DNA of 64,000 nt from an uncultured Prevotellaceae bacterium (GTDB taxonomy: Bacteria; Bacteroidota; Bacteroidia; Bacteroidales; Muribaculaceae). The translations under genes were made by a program, and so were the position numbers. Under the pieces are notes generated by a model. The model did no database searches, was not told the origin of the DNA, and worked only from the letters and a program-made list of their open reading frames with translations. Positions 34,226 to 43,419 of the stretch are shown here, piece by piece (within the stretch, counting starts at the first letter, position 1; the number at the start of each line of letters is the position of its first letter). The stretch is from positions 1-64,000 of the forward strand of contig ONOU01000014.1 in NCBI GenBank assembly GCA_900319525.1, in the 5' to 3' direction.

Positions 34226-35925
34226 AAAATCATGTCTATCACGGCATTGACGTCGGCAATATTCACCTCGCCGTCGCCGTTTACGTCATCTTCCTCGTCC
34301 ACGTTTCCCGTCAAGATGGCGTCGATCACGGCGTTGACGTCGGCGATATTCACCTCACCGTCGCCATTCACGTCGCCACGCAGCTCGCGCATGTACCAGA
34401 GGCTCGCAATTCCCTGCTGGGCATCGACACGCATCCCGGTAATGGGCTTGTTCATGAATCCACCGGTATAGACCTGGGCAGCGGGTGTGGAATAGTTGGT
34501 CAACGCGTCATTGTCGCCCTGGGGCCACGGGTCGGTGTTGTTGGTTCCGGTCGAGAGCTTGCCGTCGGCGGGGATGATGGTCATGCGCTGGTGGGACTTC
34601 ACGTTGTTGGGCGTGTTGGCGTCCCAGATGTCCTTGTCGTAATCGACGTGCAGCACCAGGATGCCCTCGCCGGGCAGATAGCTGTCCCAGCCGCTGCGGG
34701 TGCGGTACTCGAGCAGGTAATATTCGTTGGGGTTGGCGTCGTTGGTCACCTTGACAGCATTGCCGCCGTCGCTATTCAGCGGCGCGAGCTCATACTGCGT
34801 GTTCCCGACAGGGTCGATGAGGTCCATCCACCCCATGAAGTGACGCTCATAGGATGAGTAGCCCGCGGGCGTGCGCCCACCGTCCAGGTAGCAGCCGTTG
34901 TCCATGATGTCCCAGTTGCTCATGCCGTAGTTGTAGGCCCCGTTGGTGGCATAGAAGTCGGGCAATCCCAGGCAATGGCCAAACTCGTGGCAAAAGGTGC
35001 CGATGCCGTCGATCGTGGTGCTCAGGTTGCTGTTGCCCTCCAGCTCGTTGAACACGGCATACCTGTTGACGGTCACGCCATCGAGCTGAAACGGGCCCGT
35101 GACGCTGCATCCCCAGTCATAGGACTCCTGCATGTCCCACTGGCAGGGCCACACGCTCTCGGGGACGGTGCGATAGGCCTGGGCCTCGCCTACGCCGGCA
35201 TAGAGCACGACCACGACATCGACCACGCCGTCGCCGTCGTTGTCATAGCGCGAGAAGTCCACGTCGGGCAGCGCGCTGCACGCATCATAGATCATCGTTC
35301 CCAGGCGCTGGTCCACTTCCTGGCCATTGACGCGCTTGTTGCCGCCATAGTAGGTGCGGTCGTGAGGCAGCGGCACGGGGCCCAGGATGTCGAACTGGGG
35401 GGAGAACTGCCCGTGTGACTGCGACTCGAAATAATGCAGGCAGCTCTTGTCCATCTCGTTGAATTGGTTCTGGAACGTGGCCACGGGATCCTCGTCGATG
35501 AATTGCACATCGGTATAGTTGGCCAGGATGATGGGAATGCGCGGCGAGCCCATCGTGGGCACCTGCGGATGTTCATTCTCACCGGCACGGCGCGGCAAGT
35601 GGCGGACACCCGCCTCTAGGGTCATCTGGTCCCGATAGGCAATGACAAAGGCCTGCTCCTCGATGCCGCGGCTGTCCTGATCGTGGGCCACCACATCGCT
35701 CATCGCGCCACCGGCCACGTAGCAGTAGTCGCCGCCAGCGCCCTGGGCCACCGTCAACCCATCGAGCGTCATCAGCGAATGGTTGAACTCACCACCTTGC
35801 ATGACCAGCGTCACGGTAGTGCCGTCGCTCTGCACGTGGGTAAACGGTACGGGCTTGGCAGGTACAGCCATCGCCATCAGGCAGGCAGTGGCGGCTATGA
35901 TTATCGCAAGTAGTATTCTTTTCAT
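34216..35925 (-). CDS. M6-family metalloprotease with dockerin
   Basis: 569 residues. Signal peptide to about residue 22. The M6 (immune inhibitor A-like) domain begins near MGSPRIPIILANYTDVQF and carries the zinc motif HEFGHCLGLPD (313-323; His313, Glu314, His317). RYDNDGDGVVDVVVVLYAG is a family-typical segment before it. The C-terminus has two dockerin-like repeats (GDVNGDGEVNIADVNAVIDAIL, DDVNGDGEVNIADVNAVIDMIL) nearly identical to those of the C10/LRR protein. Extracellular endopeptidase by family. Its ATG overlaps the stop of the upstream lipoprotein gene (ATGA), so the two are translated from one mRNA. Confidence 0.92.
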   Translation of the reverse strand: MKRILLAIIIAATACLMAMAVPAKPVPFTHVQSDGTTVTLVMQGGEFNHSLMTLDGLTVAQGAGGDYCYVAGGAMSDVVAHDQDSRGIEEQAFVIAYRDQMTLEAGVRHLPRRAGENEHPQVPTMGSPRIPIILANYTDVQFIDEDPVATFQNQFNEMDKSCLHYFESQSHGQFSPQFDILGPVPLPHDRTYYGGNKRVNGQEVDQRLGTMIYDACSALPDVDFSRYDNDGDGVVDVVVVLYAGVGEAQAYRTVPESVWPCQWDMQESYDWGCSVTGPFQLDGVTVNRYAVFNELEGNSNLSTTIDGIGTFCHEFGHCLGLPDFYATNGAYNYGMSNWDIMDNGCYLDGGRTPAGYSSYERHFMGWMDLIDPVGNTQYELAPLNSDGGNAVKVTNDANPNEYYLLEYRTRSGWDSYLPGEGILVLHVDYDKDIWDANTPNNVKSHQRMTIIPADGKLSTGTNNTDPWPQGDNDALTNYSTPAAQVYTGGFMNKPITGMRVDAQQGIASLWYMRELRGDVNGDGEVNIADVNAVIDAILTGNVDEEDDVNGDGEVNIADVNAVIDMILLA

Positions 35926-36524
35926 TTTTTCTTGGCTTCGGCGGTCTCGTTGGCGATATACTCCTTCATTTCTTCTTTGAGGCCGGCACCGGTCTCAAGG
36001 AGCGCAAAATCGTCGATGCGCCATGTGCCGTCTTCCAGCTTCATCGTCAGGCACAGCGGGGTGACCTTGTCAAAATTGTGCAGCTTCAAATCGACTTCCG
36101 CCCAGGGGCCGATCCTCTCGACAAACTTCACGTCGCTGATCGACAACTTGTGCCAGTCCTGGCCCATAATCCAGTAGTCGAAGTCCCAGAAGCCCAGTTC
36201 ACCTTGATGATTCAGGCTGTCGATCTCATCAATCTGGTGCAAGAGGCTATCCCACTCGGTGCTGCAATAATTCTTGCTGAACTCATAGCGATAGGCATGA
36301 GCACCATCGCCTTCGAGCTTATCCAGATTGCGCAGCGAATCTTCCAGGTTATACTCTTTAAACACCGCCTGATAAATCTCCTGAACCCGATTCACTATAG
36401 CATTAGAGTCAGACACTTGATTTTCAACGGTTTCGATGGCAGTCTTTTCACTCTTTGACACTTGATTATGACATCCGCACAGGGCAAATGCCACCAGCAT
36501 AAACATGATGATTTTCCTTTTCAT
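35922..36524 (-). CDS. DUF3828-like lipoprotein
   Basis: 200 residues, lipobox ALCGCHNQ (Cys18). The middle (VQEIYQAVFKEYN, KNYCSTEWDSLLHQID, FDYWIMGQDWHKLSISDVKFVERIGPWAEVDLKLHN, LEDGTWRIDDF) matches the pattern of DUF3828, an NTF2-like periplasmic domain. It is the first gene of a two-gene unit with the M6 protease; their ATGA overlap suggests coupled translation and perhaps a chaperone or immunity-like partnership, which is inference. -7 box at 36549-36556. Confidence 0.7.
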   Translation of the reverse strand: MKRKIIMFMLVAFALCGCHNQVSKSEKTAIETVENQVSDSNAIVNRVQEIYQAVFKEYNLEDSLRNLDKLEGDGAHAYRYEFSKNYCSTEWDSLLHQIDEIDSLNHQGELGFWDFDYWIMGQDWHKLSISDVKFVERIGPWAEVDLKLHNFDKVTPLCLTMKLEDGTWRIDDFALLETGAGLKEEMKEYIANETAEAKKK

Positions 36525-36548
36525 ATCTTTTTTTAGTTACCAAACCCG

Positions 36549-36556
36549 CAAAGATA
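36549..36556 (-). promoter_or_regulatory. -7 box of the lipoprotein/M6 operon
   Basis: CAAAGATA on plus reads TATCTTTG on minus, 24 bp upstream of the ATG at 36524. Confidence 0.55.
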
Positions 36557-36643
36557 CACCATATTTTACAATCACACAACACTTTTCTCATCCACCCGGC
36601 CATATAGAGTAATTATCATACTCAAAAACTGAAAACTAATTCG

Positions 36644-36651
36644 TATCTTTG
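36644..36651 (+). promoter_or_regulatory. -7 box of the lysO operon
   Basis: TATCTTTG lies only 8 bp before the ATG at 36660, so the transcript would have almost no leader. Confidence 0.55.
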
Positions 36652-36659
36652 CAGGCGAG

Positions 36660-36941
36660 ATGCTCAAGATTGTCGCCATCATGCTCAGCGGAATGGCTGT
36701 CGGCTTCCTGCTCAGGAAACGGCGGCTGCGGGTGGTGCCTCACCTGGTGACGGCGCTCATCTGGGCCTTGCTGTTCCTGCTGGGTGCCGAGGTGGGCAGC
36801 AACCCGCAGGTCGTGGGCGGCATCACCACCCTAGGGCTCGAGGCGCTGTGGCTCTCGCTCGCGGGGATGGCCGGCACGCTGCTGTGCTCCTGGCTGTTGT
36901 GGCGATGGGTCAGCCGTCACAGGAAAGGAGGCCGCCGATGA
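36660..36941 (+). CDS. LysO family, N-terminal half
   Basis: 93 residues with three hydrophobic helices (IVAIMLSGMAVGFLL, HLVTALIWALLFLLGAEVG, LGLEALWLSLAGMAGTLLCSWLLW). It corresponds to the N-terminal DUF340 part of LysO exporters, which in Bacteroidales is a separate gene. It overlaps the next gene by ATGA, so the two halves are very probably made together and assemble in the inner membrane. Confidence 0.75.
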   Translation: MLKIVAIMLSGMAVGFLLRKRRLRVVPHLVTALIWALLFLLGAEVGSNPQVVGGITTLGLEALWLSLAGMAGTLLCSWLLWRWVSRHRKGGRR

Positions 36942-37531
36942 AGGGCAGCCTCATCATTGTCGCCTTCTTTGTCCTGGGCATCGTCTGCGGGCTCATGCGG
37001 TGGGTTCCCCAGCCCGACGGCAACGTGAGCTTCGTGACGCTGTGCGCCCTGCTCTTCTGCGTGGGCGTCACCGTGGGCAATAACACCGAACTGCTGAAGA
37101 GCTTCAAAAAGCTGGACCCGCGCCTGATGCTGTTGCCGCTGATGACCGTCACCGGCACACTGGCAGCCACGGCCATCGCCTCCATTGGCCTGCCGGGCCG
37201 CTCGTTGACCGACTGCCTTGCAGTGGGCTCCGGATTCGGCTATTACTCCCTGTCGAGCATTCTCATCACCCAGTACCGCGGTCCCGACCTGGGCACCGTT
37301 GCGCTGCTCGCCAATATCATCCGCGAGGTCTTCACCCTGCTGGGCGCGCCGCTCATGGTCAGGTTCTTCGGACCCCTGGCGCCCATCAGTGCAGGCGGAG
37401 CCACCACCATGGACACCACCCTACCCATCATCACGCGCACCAGCGGCCAGGACTTCGTCATCCTCTCCCTGTTCCACGGCTTCCTCGTCGACTTCTCCGT
37501 CCCCTTCCTCGTCACTTACTTCTGCAACTGA
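36938..37531 (+). CDS. lysO: LysO family lysine exporter, C-terminal half
   Basis: 197 residues from the ATG at 36938. Membrane helices throughout; the segment DCLAVGSGFGYYSLSSILI and the late GGATTMDTTLPIITRTSGQDFVILSLFHGFLVDFSVPFLV are signatures of the LysO/YbjE family that exports lysine and its analogues. An upstream GTG frame exists but would overlap the first half needlessly. Translationally coupled to 36660-36941. Confidence 0.85.
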   Translation: MKGSLIIVAFFVLGIVCGLMRWVPQPDGNVSFVTLCALLFCVGVTVGNNTELLKSFKKLDPRLMLLPLMTVTGTLAATAIASIGLPGRSLTDCLAVGSGFGYYSLSSILITQYRGPDLGTVALLANIIREVFTLLGAPLMVRFFGPLAPISAGGATTMDTTLPIITRTSGQDFVILSLFHGFLVDFSVPFLVTYFCN

Positions 37532-37564
37532 AACACCCCAAGCACAACGTGGATGCGGATGCCC

Positions 37565-37594
37565 CTCTAAGCCCTAGACCCCTCGCGAAGCGAG
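37565..37594. repeat. Short heptad plus GCGAAGCGAG palindrome at gene end
   Basis: CTCTAAG/CCCTAGA heptads and CTCGCGAAGCGAG (37582-37594). The stop codon (37574-37576) sits in the CCCTAGA heptad and the palindrome is read as the last residues (LASRGV) of the giant protein. Confidence 0.7.
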
Positions 37595-40500
37595 CATAAT
37601 CACGTCTATGATGGCGTTCACGTCGGCAATGTTGACCTCGCCGTCATCGTTGATGTCATGGGCTATGCTCTCCTTGCCCGTGAGTATGGCATCGATGACG
37701 GCGTTGACGTCGGCGATGTTAACCTCACCGTCGCCGTTGACATCGGCAGGGTTCTCAGGCTCAATGTCGATGCCAATAATGGTCTCAAAACGTTTCCACT
37801 CGTTAGCTGTCTTATAGGCTTCGACCGAGCCATTGGGGACATAGAGCGTAGCCTGGACATACCCACGAGGATTAAAGGCGTTGCTGTACAGCACAGGCGG
37901 TACCGCCGCTCGACAGATGACCTCTTCAAGACTGTTACACTGGTCAAAAGTAATCTGGAAGTTGGCAGATGCAATGGTATCAACACCGCTGCCGATAGTC
38001 ACCCGCTTCAAGCTATAGCAATAATTGAATGAGCCAGGGCCGATGTAACTGACCCGATCAGGGATAACCACCTCACACAAGCTCTCGCAGGACCCAAACG
38101 TGCTGGCGTTAACCCGTTTCAGATCATGTGGCAGCTTCACGCTCTTCATTCCCTTGCACCACAGGAAAGCCGCTTCCTGTAGGTCGGTCACCGAATTGGG
38201 TATCACGATATTATCCAGCGAAAAGCATTCGCGGAAGGCTGCGCCTCCTATGGTCTTAAGCGTATGGCCAAAGTCCACCGTCTCAAGGCCATAACACTGG
38301 TAGAATGCATGTTCCCCAATCTTTTCCACGCCGCTATCCAGTTTCACGCTCTTCAAACCAGTGAAGCCTGCAAATGCATATTTAGGTATCTCACGTAACG
38401 ACGACGGAATGACCAAATTGGTCACCAACTTATCATTGACAAACAAATCGCAATTAGTTCCTTCATATTGATAAAGCATGCGGGCGGAGCTCATGAACGG
38501 ATAAGAATCATAATCCTTGAAATCTATCCCGCACCATGCTACCACATCACTGATGTAGAGGCGTTGCAAATAATAACAACCATAAAAAGCATCGATGCCG
38601 ATAGCCTTGACCGACGGAGGAATAGAGATATAGGACAAGCCATAGCAGCCATAGAAGGCGTAATCGTTGATGGCCGACACCGTGTCGGGAATCTCCAACA
38701 TATATACCCACTCCCCACGGCTGTACATCAGCGCTTGCCCCTCGCAGAACGGGTTGGCCCCAGAGTCGGCAAACCGGATCAGCGCCCACATGGCTGGATC
38801 ATCGACATTGATTCGCCGCAACCCGCGACACCCGCCGAAGGCTTTTCCCCCGATCTCGCGCACAGCACGGCCAACACTCAGGCTGTCCATATACAAGCAC
38901 GACACAAAGGCTCCTGCACCGATATTCCTCACCCCATTGCCCAGACTGACAGTCTTGAGGCCATAACAGGAGGAGAACGCATAGTTACCGACGCGAGTGA
39001 TGGTATCGGGCAAGATGACCTCGGTCACTTCCTTACCATCAAGATAGAGGTGATGGGAACACGACAAGGGGCTGGCCGAAGTCCCCGCGATGTCCATCTG
39101 GCTCCATGCCACCACATCATGGATGTTGACCTGTCGCAGGCTGTCACAACCATAAAAAGCGTCTTGACCGATTGTGTTTACTGTCGATGGTATATCGATG
39201 CTGACAATGTCTTTGCGGTTCTTGAATGCTCGTGGGCCGATACCAGCGACGGTGTATTGAACGCCGTCACGGATAATTGTTGCTGGGATAACCACACCAC
39301 GGCCAGTCGATGTCGCAGCGACATACGACAGAGACACCCGCCTGTCGTCTATCAACGAGTAAAACATGCCATCCTGCTCAATGTCGTTAGCGATGGTCTC
39401 CTTCACTCTGAACCGTTTCCAGATGTCATGGTTTTGGTAAGCCTCCAGAGCACTCTCCAGCACATACAAGGTGGCATTATAGTAGTTAGTGAAAGCGTTG
39501 GAGTTTTTCACTACAGGCGGTTCTGCTGATATGCAGATTACGTTATACAGGCTGATATTGGCAAAGGCGCGGCTACCTATGCTGGCCATCGATGCGGGCA
39601 AATACACATCACGCAACTGGTTACAGCGGTCAAAGGCACGGTCGTTTACTGCCGTTACACCGTCGGGGATAATCAGGGAGGTGACTCTCACACCATCTAC
39701 AGTCATGTCGCTTGCCACCGTAACGGGATTGGAGTATTCGTTAGCCAGCTCGACGCTGCACCAGGCGCCAATGTCGTGCAGGTTGACCCTCTGGAGGTGT
39801 GTGCATTCTTTAAAGGCGTCCTCTCCAATCGAGCGGATGGTGGCGGGAATATCCACCTCGACAATCATATTGCGGCCGTAGAACACACCAGCGCCTATGC
39901 TGGTGACTGTATATTGGACATCCTTGTAAGTGATCGTGTCCGGTATCACCATCAGCGAGTCAAGGATTGCTGGCTTCACGTAGGAGATCTCCACACAATT
40001 GTCCTCAAGGTGGGCATAGGTGAAGCCATCCACCTCAAAATCGGGCTTGACGGGCAGAATGTTTGCAAACTGTCCCCATCGCTCGTCACTGCGATAGCGC
40101 TCACGAGATGTGCCGGGCACACGCAGGAATGCGTTCTGATATTCTGATGCGCTGAAGGCTTGAGATCCATTCATCTCTGGAGGCGTGGACGCCAAGCAGA
40201 ATATTTCGTCCATCGCCGTCCCGTAAAACGCCCGCTTACCTATCGTCTGCGCTGTCGAGGGAATGCTCACACTGATTAACGAGGTGGCCCGATTAAAGGC
40301 GTAGTCACCAATGGACGTCACTCCCTCTGGGATCTCCAGTTCGGTAACTTCCTGACCACCAACACATAGGTGTTTAACAATACATAAGGGATTTGCAAGT
40401 GTATCGACAAACTGGATTCGGCACCAGCTTCCCACGTCGGCAGCATTGACGCGCGCCAAGTTGTCACAGCCGGCAAAAGCCGACTGGCCAACTTTGGTCA

Positions 40501-42502
40501 ATGATTTGGGAAACGTCACACTAGTAAACGACGAACCGCCGTAAAAAGCATAGCTGCTGATAGTGGTCAGCCCTTCAGGGATAACAAGTTCTGTCACCAG
40601 CGTGTCATCAACGTGGAGCCTAGCGGCCGTGCTCAATGGATTGGCGCATCCGTTAGCGAAATAGGTGCCGCACCATGCAGCCAGTGTAGCTGCATCAACC
40701 CGCTCTAGAGATGTGCACCCCATGAAGGCATCCTCTCCAATCGCGATAGCGCTGCCGGGAAACGTGATCTGGCTCATGCCGGAACAATCCATGAATGCTT
40801 TCGGCCCCAAGCTGGTAACGGCCTCGGGAAGCGAGATTCCCATTAACGATGTGCAGCCGGCAAAAGCGCCTTCTCCAATGGCTGTCACCCCTACAGGGAG
40901 TGTAATGGTGGACAAGCCTGTACAGCCAGCAAAAGCACTGGCACCGATGCTGGTGAGTGACAGCGGTAAGGACAAGTCAGTCAACGAGCTGCAGTCCTTG
41001 AACATGCTCGAATTTAACTGCGTGAGTCCATCAGGCAAGATAACACTGGTCAGCGACGAGCAGCCATTAAAAAGGTGCGAACCCAGGTTAGTCACATTCT
41101 GGGGCAGTACGACCCGCTGTAACCCTGTGCACCCCTCAAAGGCGCCTGAGCCGATCTTCTTCACGCCTGGCTCAATCACCACCTCACGCAGCAATGGGCT
41201 GCCTGCAAAGGCCATCGCGCCAATCTCTCCCACCTCATATCTTACGCCCATATATTCTATAGCGGCAGGTATGGTGATATCACCCTGGTAATCATTGTCG
41301 CCAGTCGAGGCTCGTGTCACCTTCACCGTACTGAAGGAAACCTTACTGTAATGGACACCGTCAACCGTGAATTCAAAGCCTTGAACCACTTCAGGACGAA
41401 CACCGATGATCATCACCTGCGCATCATTATAGACACTGAAGGAGCCCAACCTGAAATAGCCGTTATTGTATCCGTCCCATCCCCAGTTGATGCTGTATTT
41501 GTCTCCATCATATCCGTCAACAACGAAGTTATGGCTCCCGTTGCTGCCCGACCCGTCATAGATGATGGGGCACCCTAGGGAGAGTTGATCGCGCATCATT
41601 GTTTCCCATTCCTCGTCGTTGTAACCGCTGTGATACACACTATCGGCATCGCTGTAGCCAAACAGTTTTAGGGCATCCAACTCGTTTCCCACCCATGATG
41701 AGCTGCTGGCAATGCCGTAATTCATTTTTGTAGCCTGCCCGCAATAGCGCATGAGCCGGGCGACAGCGGCACCCTGTTGCTCGGAATACTGACCCTCATG
41801 GTACTCGTCAAGCATATTGTCCCAGTCCAGGGTGGCGCTGGGCAAAGCAGGGACCTGAATATGGGTTCCATTTGTCTTGTAAGCAGGCAATTCTGGCACA
41901 TCCAGTGGATATTTCCAGTAATACATGACCTGAGCCATAGCTGTTGCCACACAGCCGGTAACGCAATTCTTTCCGTCAATGGTAGGGCACTGGTCACGAT
42001 AGGGAGTGCGTTGACCCCACTTGCTCGACAACAGGGGACCGGCGCTGCCATCCGCCTTCAGGTCCGTTCGGCGAGCAGGGACATAGTCGGGGTGGGTATG
42101 CAGGTATTCTGACTGCTGGCGATACTGGTCAAGCAACCACAGCAAGCCGTCAGGGGCATTCCCGGGATCAAGAGCGCCATTTCCCCACCCAAGGATGACA
42201 CCATCGCGGTCATCTCCAGCAACGATGATAAAAGCACTTGCATCGCTGGCATTGAACACATAGTAATCAACGAGGCGGCTGTCGTAACGCGATGCCGCGG
42301 TGTGGGCGAGCTGCCAGGTGACCGTGCCGGCGCACAGCTTAGAGCCTTGATCAGCACTGACAAACATGTCCACTGCCGCCTTGGCACGAATAGGATCGAC
42401 CGGGGCAGCGGTAATTGCCATAGGTAGCAGCAGGACCCACATCAGTAGGAGTAGTCTATTGCAACAGCGGCATACGCTTAACGTTAACATTGTCTGTTTC
42501 AT
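37574..42502 (-). CDS. Giant C10 protease with many BspA LRRs and dockerin
   Basis: 1642 residues from the ATG at 42502 (MKQTMLTLSV), preferred over an open frame extending to 42670 because it gives a signal peptide (LLLLMWVLLLPMAITAA) and follows a -7 box at 42533-42540. Spi-like prodomain (DYYVFNASDASAFIIVAGDDRDGVILGWG), C10 domain with Cys184 (VTGCVATAMAQVMYYW) and His324 (NGSHNFVVDGY). From about residue 420 to 1560 come dozens of LRR_5 repeats of the IPEGVTSIGDYAFNRATSLISVSIPS type in several blocks. Two dockerin-like repeats end it (ADVNGDGEVNIADVNAVIDAIL, HDINDDGEVNIADVNAIIDVIM). Extracellular. Confidence 0.9.
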   Translation of the reverse strand: MKQTMLTLSVCRCCNRLLLLMWVLLLPMAITAAPVDPIRAKAAVDMFVSADQGSKLCAGTVTWQLAHTAASRYDSRLVDYYVFNASDASAFIIVAGDDRDGVILGWGNGALDPGNAPDGLLWLLDQYRQQSEYLHTHPDYVPARRTDLKADGSAGPLLSSKWGQRTPYRDQCPTIDGKNCVTGCVATAMAQVMYYWKYPLDVPELPAYKTNGTHIQVPALPSATLDWDNMLDEYHEGQYSEQQGAAVARLMRYCGQATKMNYGIASSSSWVGNELDALKLFGYSDADSVYHSGYNDEEWETMMRDQLSLGCPIIYDGSGSNGSHNFVVDGYDGDKYSINWGWDGYNNGYFRLGSFSVYNDAQVMIIGVRPEVVQGFEFTVDGVHYSKVSFSTVKVTRASTGDNDYQGDITIPAAIEYMGVRYEVGEIGAMAFAGSPLLREVVIEPGVKKIGSGAFEGCTGLQRVVLPQNVTNLGSHLFNGCSSLTSVILPDGLTQLNSSMFKDCSSLTDLSLPLSLTSIGASAFAGCTGLSTITLPVGVTAIGEGAFAGCTSLMGISLPEAVTSLGPKAFMDCSGMSQITFPGSAIAIGEDAFMGCTSLERVDAATLAAWCGTYFANGCANPLSTAARLHVDDTLVTELVIPEGLTTISSYAFYGGSSFTSVTFPKSLTKVGQSAFAGCDNLARVNAADVGSWCRIQFVDTLANPLCIVKHLCVGGQEVTELEIPEGVTSIGDYAFNRATSLISVSIPSTAQTIGKRAFYGTAMDEIFCLASTPPEMNGSQAFSASEYQNAFLRVPGTSRERYRSDERWGQFANILPVKPDFEVDGFTYAHLEDNCVEISYVKPAILDSLMVIPDTITYKDVQYTVTSIGAGVFYGRNMIVEVDIPATIRSIGEDAFKECTHLQRVNLHDIGAWCSVELANEYSNPVTVASDMTVDGVRVTSLIIPDGVTAVNDRAFDRCNQLRDVYLPASMASIGSRAFANISLYNVICISAEPPVVKNSNAFTNYYNATLYVLESALEAYQNHDIWKRFRVKETIANDIEQDGMFYSLIDDRRVSLSYVAATSTGRGVVIPATIIRDGVQYTVAGIGPRAFKNRKDIVSIDIPSTVNTIGQDAFYGCDSLRQVNIHDVVAWSQMDIAGTSASPLSCSHHLYLDGKEVTEVILPDTITRVGNYAFSSCYGLKTVSLGNGVRNIGAGAFVSCLYMDSLSVGRAVREIGGKAFGGCRGLRRINVDDPAMWALIRFADSGANPFCEGQALMYSRGEWVYMLEIPDTVSAINDYAFYGCYGLSYISIPPSVKAIGIDAFYGCYYLQRLYISDVVAWCGIDFKDYDSYPFMSSARMLYQYEGTNCDLFVNDKLVTNLVIPSSLREIPKYAFAGFTGLKSVKLDSGVEKIGEHAFYQCYGLETVDFGHTLKTIGGAAFRECFSLDNIVIPNSVTDLQEAAFLWCKGMKSVKLPHDLKRVNASTFGSCESLCEVVIPDRVSYIGPGSFNYCYSLKRVTIGSGVDTIASANFQITFDQCNSLEEVICRAAVPPVLYSNAFNPRGYVQATLYVPNGSVEAYKTANEWKRFETIIGIDIEPENPADVNGDGEVNIADVNAVIDAILTGKESIAHDINDDGEVNIADVNAIIDVIMLASRGV

Positions 42503-42532
42503 GCAGCTAAATATCAAATTGCATTTCGAGCA

Positions 42533-42540
42533 CAAAAATA
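42533..42540 (-). promoter_or_regulatory. -7 box of the giant C10/LRR gene
   Basis: CAAAAATA on plus reads TATTTTTG on minus, 30 bp upstream of the ATG chosen for the gene. Confidence 0.5.
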
Positions 42541-42659
42541 GGCAATCGTGTAAAACCCCGCAATACCCAATCGGGTATTTTTTCCTGGCCCACCAATCAG
42601 TGGATTGCGCTGCGGCCGTTTTTTTAAAAAAAACTGCGTCGAGTTTTGTAACAGCCGGC

Positions 42660-42726
42660 CTAAGCCCCACGCGAAGCGAACCCTAAGCTCTAAGCTCTAA
42701 GCCCTAAGCCGCTCGCTTCGCGAGCT
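42660..42726. repeat. CTCTAAG-type heptads flanked by palindromes
   Basis: Heptads CCCTAAG/CTCTAAG between a degenerate palindrome (ACGCGAAGCGA, near 42670) and CGCTCGCTTCGCGAGC (about 42711-42726). It follows directly after the mtgA stop on the minus strand. Confidence 0.75.
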
Positions 42727-43419
42727 TTACTGCGCACAGGCGTCGCGGGGGAAGGTGTCGATTTGCTTCATGCGCTTGAGGATGGTCTTGTGCATTTTGC
42801 GCATGCGGGCCGTGGGATGGGCGCTGTCACGCTCGCGGGGGTTAGGGAGCGAGACGGCGATGTAGGCACACTGTTCGCGGGTCAATTTGTCGGGGGTGGT
42901 GCCGAAGTTGATGCGCGCCACGGCGTCGGCACCATAGATGCCCTGCCCCATCTCGATGGAATTGAGATAGACCTCCATGATGCGCTCCTTGCCCCAAACG
43001 GCCTCTATCAGGAAGGTGAAATAGGCCTCGAGGCCCTTGCGCAGCCAGCTGCGGTGCTGCCACAGGAAGACGTTGCGGGCCGTCTGCTGACTGATGGTGC
43101 TGGCGCCCCGCTGCCGCTTGCCTTGCTGGGCCTCGATCTGGGCCTTCTGGATCTGCTCCAGGTCAAAGCCCTTGTGCTTGAGGAACAGGTTGTCCTCGCT
43201 GGCCATGACGGCCTGGGGCAGATTGTGGCTGATGTGATCGAGCGGCACCCATCGGTGGCTGATAGCGGGCGTCTCGCCGTCGATCACGGCCTCGACACAG
43301 CGGATCAACATCAACGGTGTGACATAGACAGGGATATACTTGAGTATCACCACGGCCAGAATGGTCGAGGTGAAGAAGAATATCAATATGTTGCGTATCC
43401 AACGGCTAACAGTCTTCAT
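42727..43419 (-). CDS. mtgA: Monofunctional peptidoglycan glycosyltransferase MtgA
   Basis: 230 residues. One N-terminal membrane helix (NILIFFFTSTILAVVIL) and a GT51 domain: motif 1 ASEDNLFLKHKGFD with catalytic Glu75, motif 2 QRGASTISQQTARNVFLW, then GKERIMEVYLNSIEMGQGIYG and LPNPRERDS. No transpeptidase domain. It polymerises lipid II into glycan strands at the inner membrane. Downstream of fur on the same strand but separated by a repeat tract. Confidence 0.92.
   Translation of the reverse strand: MKTVSRWIRNILIFFFTSTILAVVILKYIPVYVTPLMLIRCVEAVIDGETPAISHRWVPLDHISHNLPQAVMASEDNLFLKHKGFDLEQIQKAQIEAQQGKRQRGASTISQQTARNVFLWQHRSWLRKGLEAYFTFLIEAVWGKERIMEVYLNSIEMGQGIYGADAVARINFGTTPDKLTREQCAYIAVSLPNPRERDSAHPTARMRKMHKTILKRMKQIDTFPRDACAQ

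Noticed and set aside
42503-42670. 56-codon N-terminal extension of the giant C10/LRR protein
   Set aside because: It lies across the promoter and would bury the signal peptide; the ATG at 42502 fits better.
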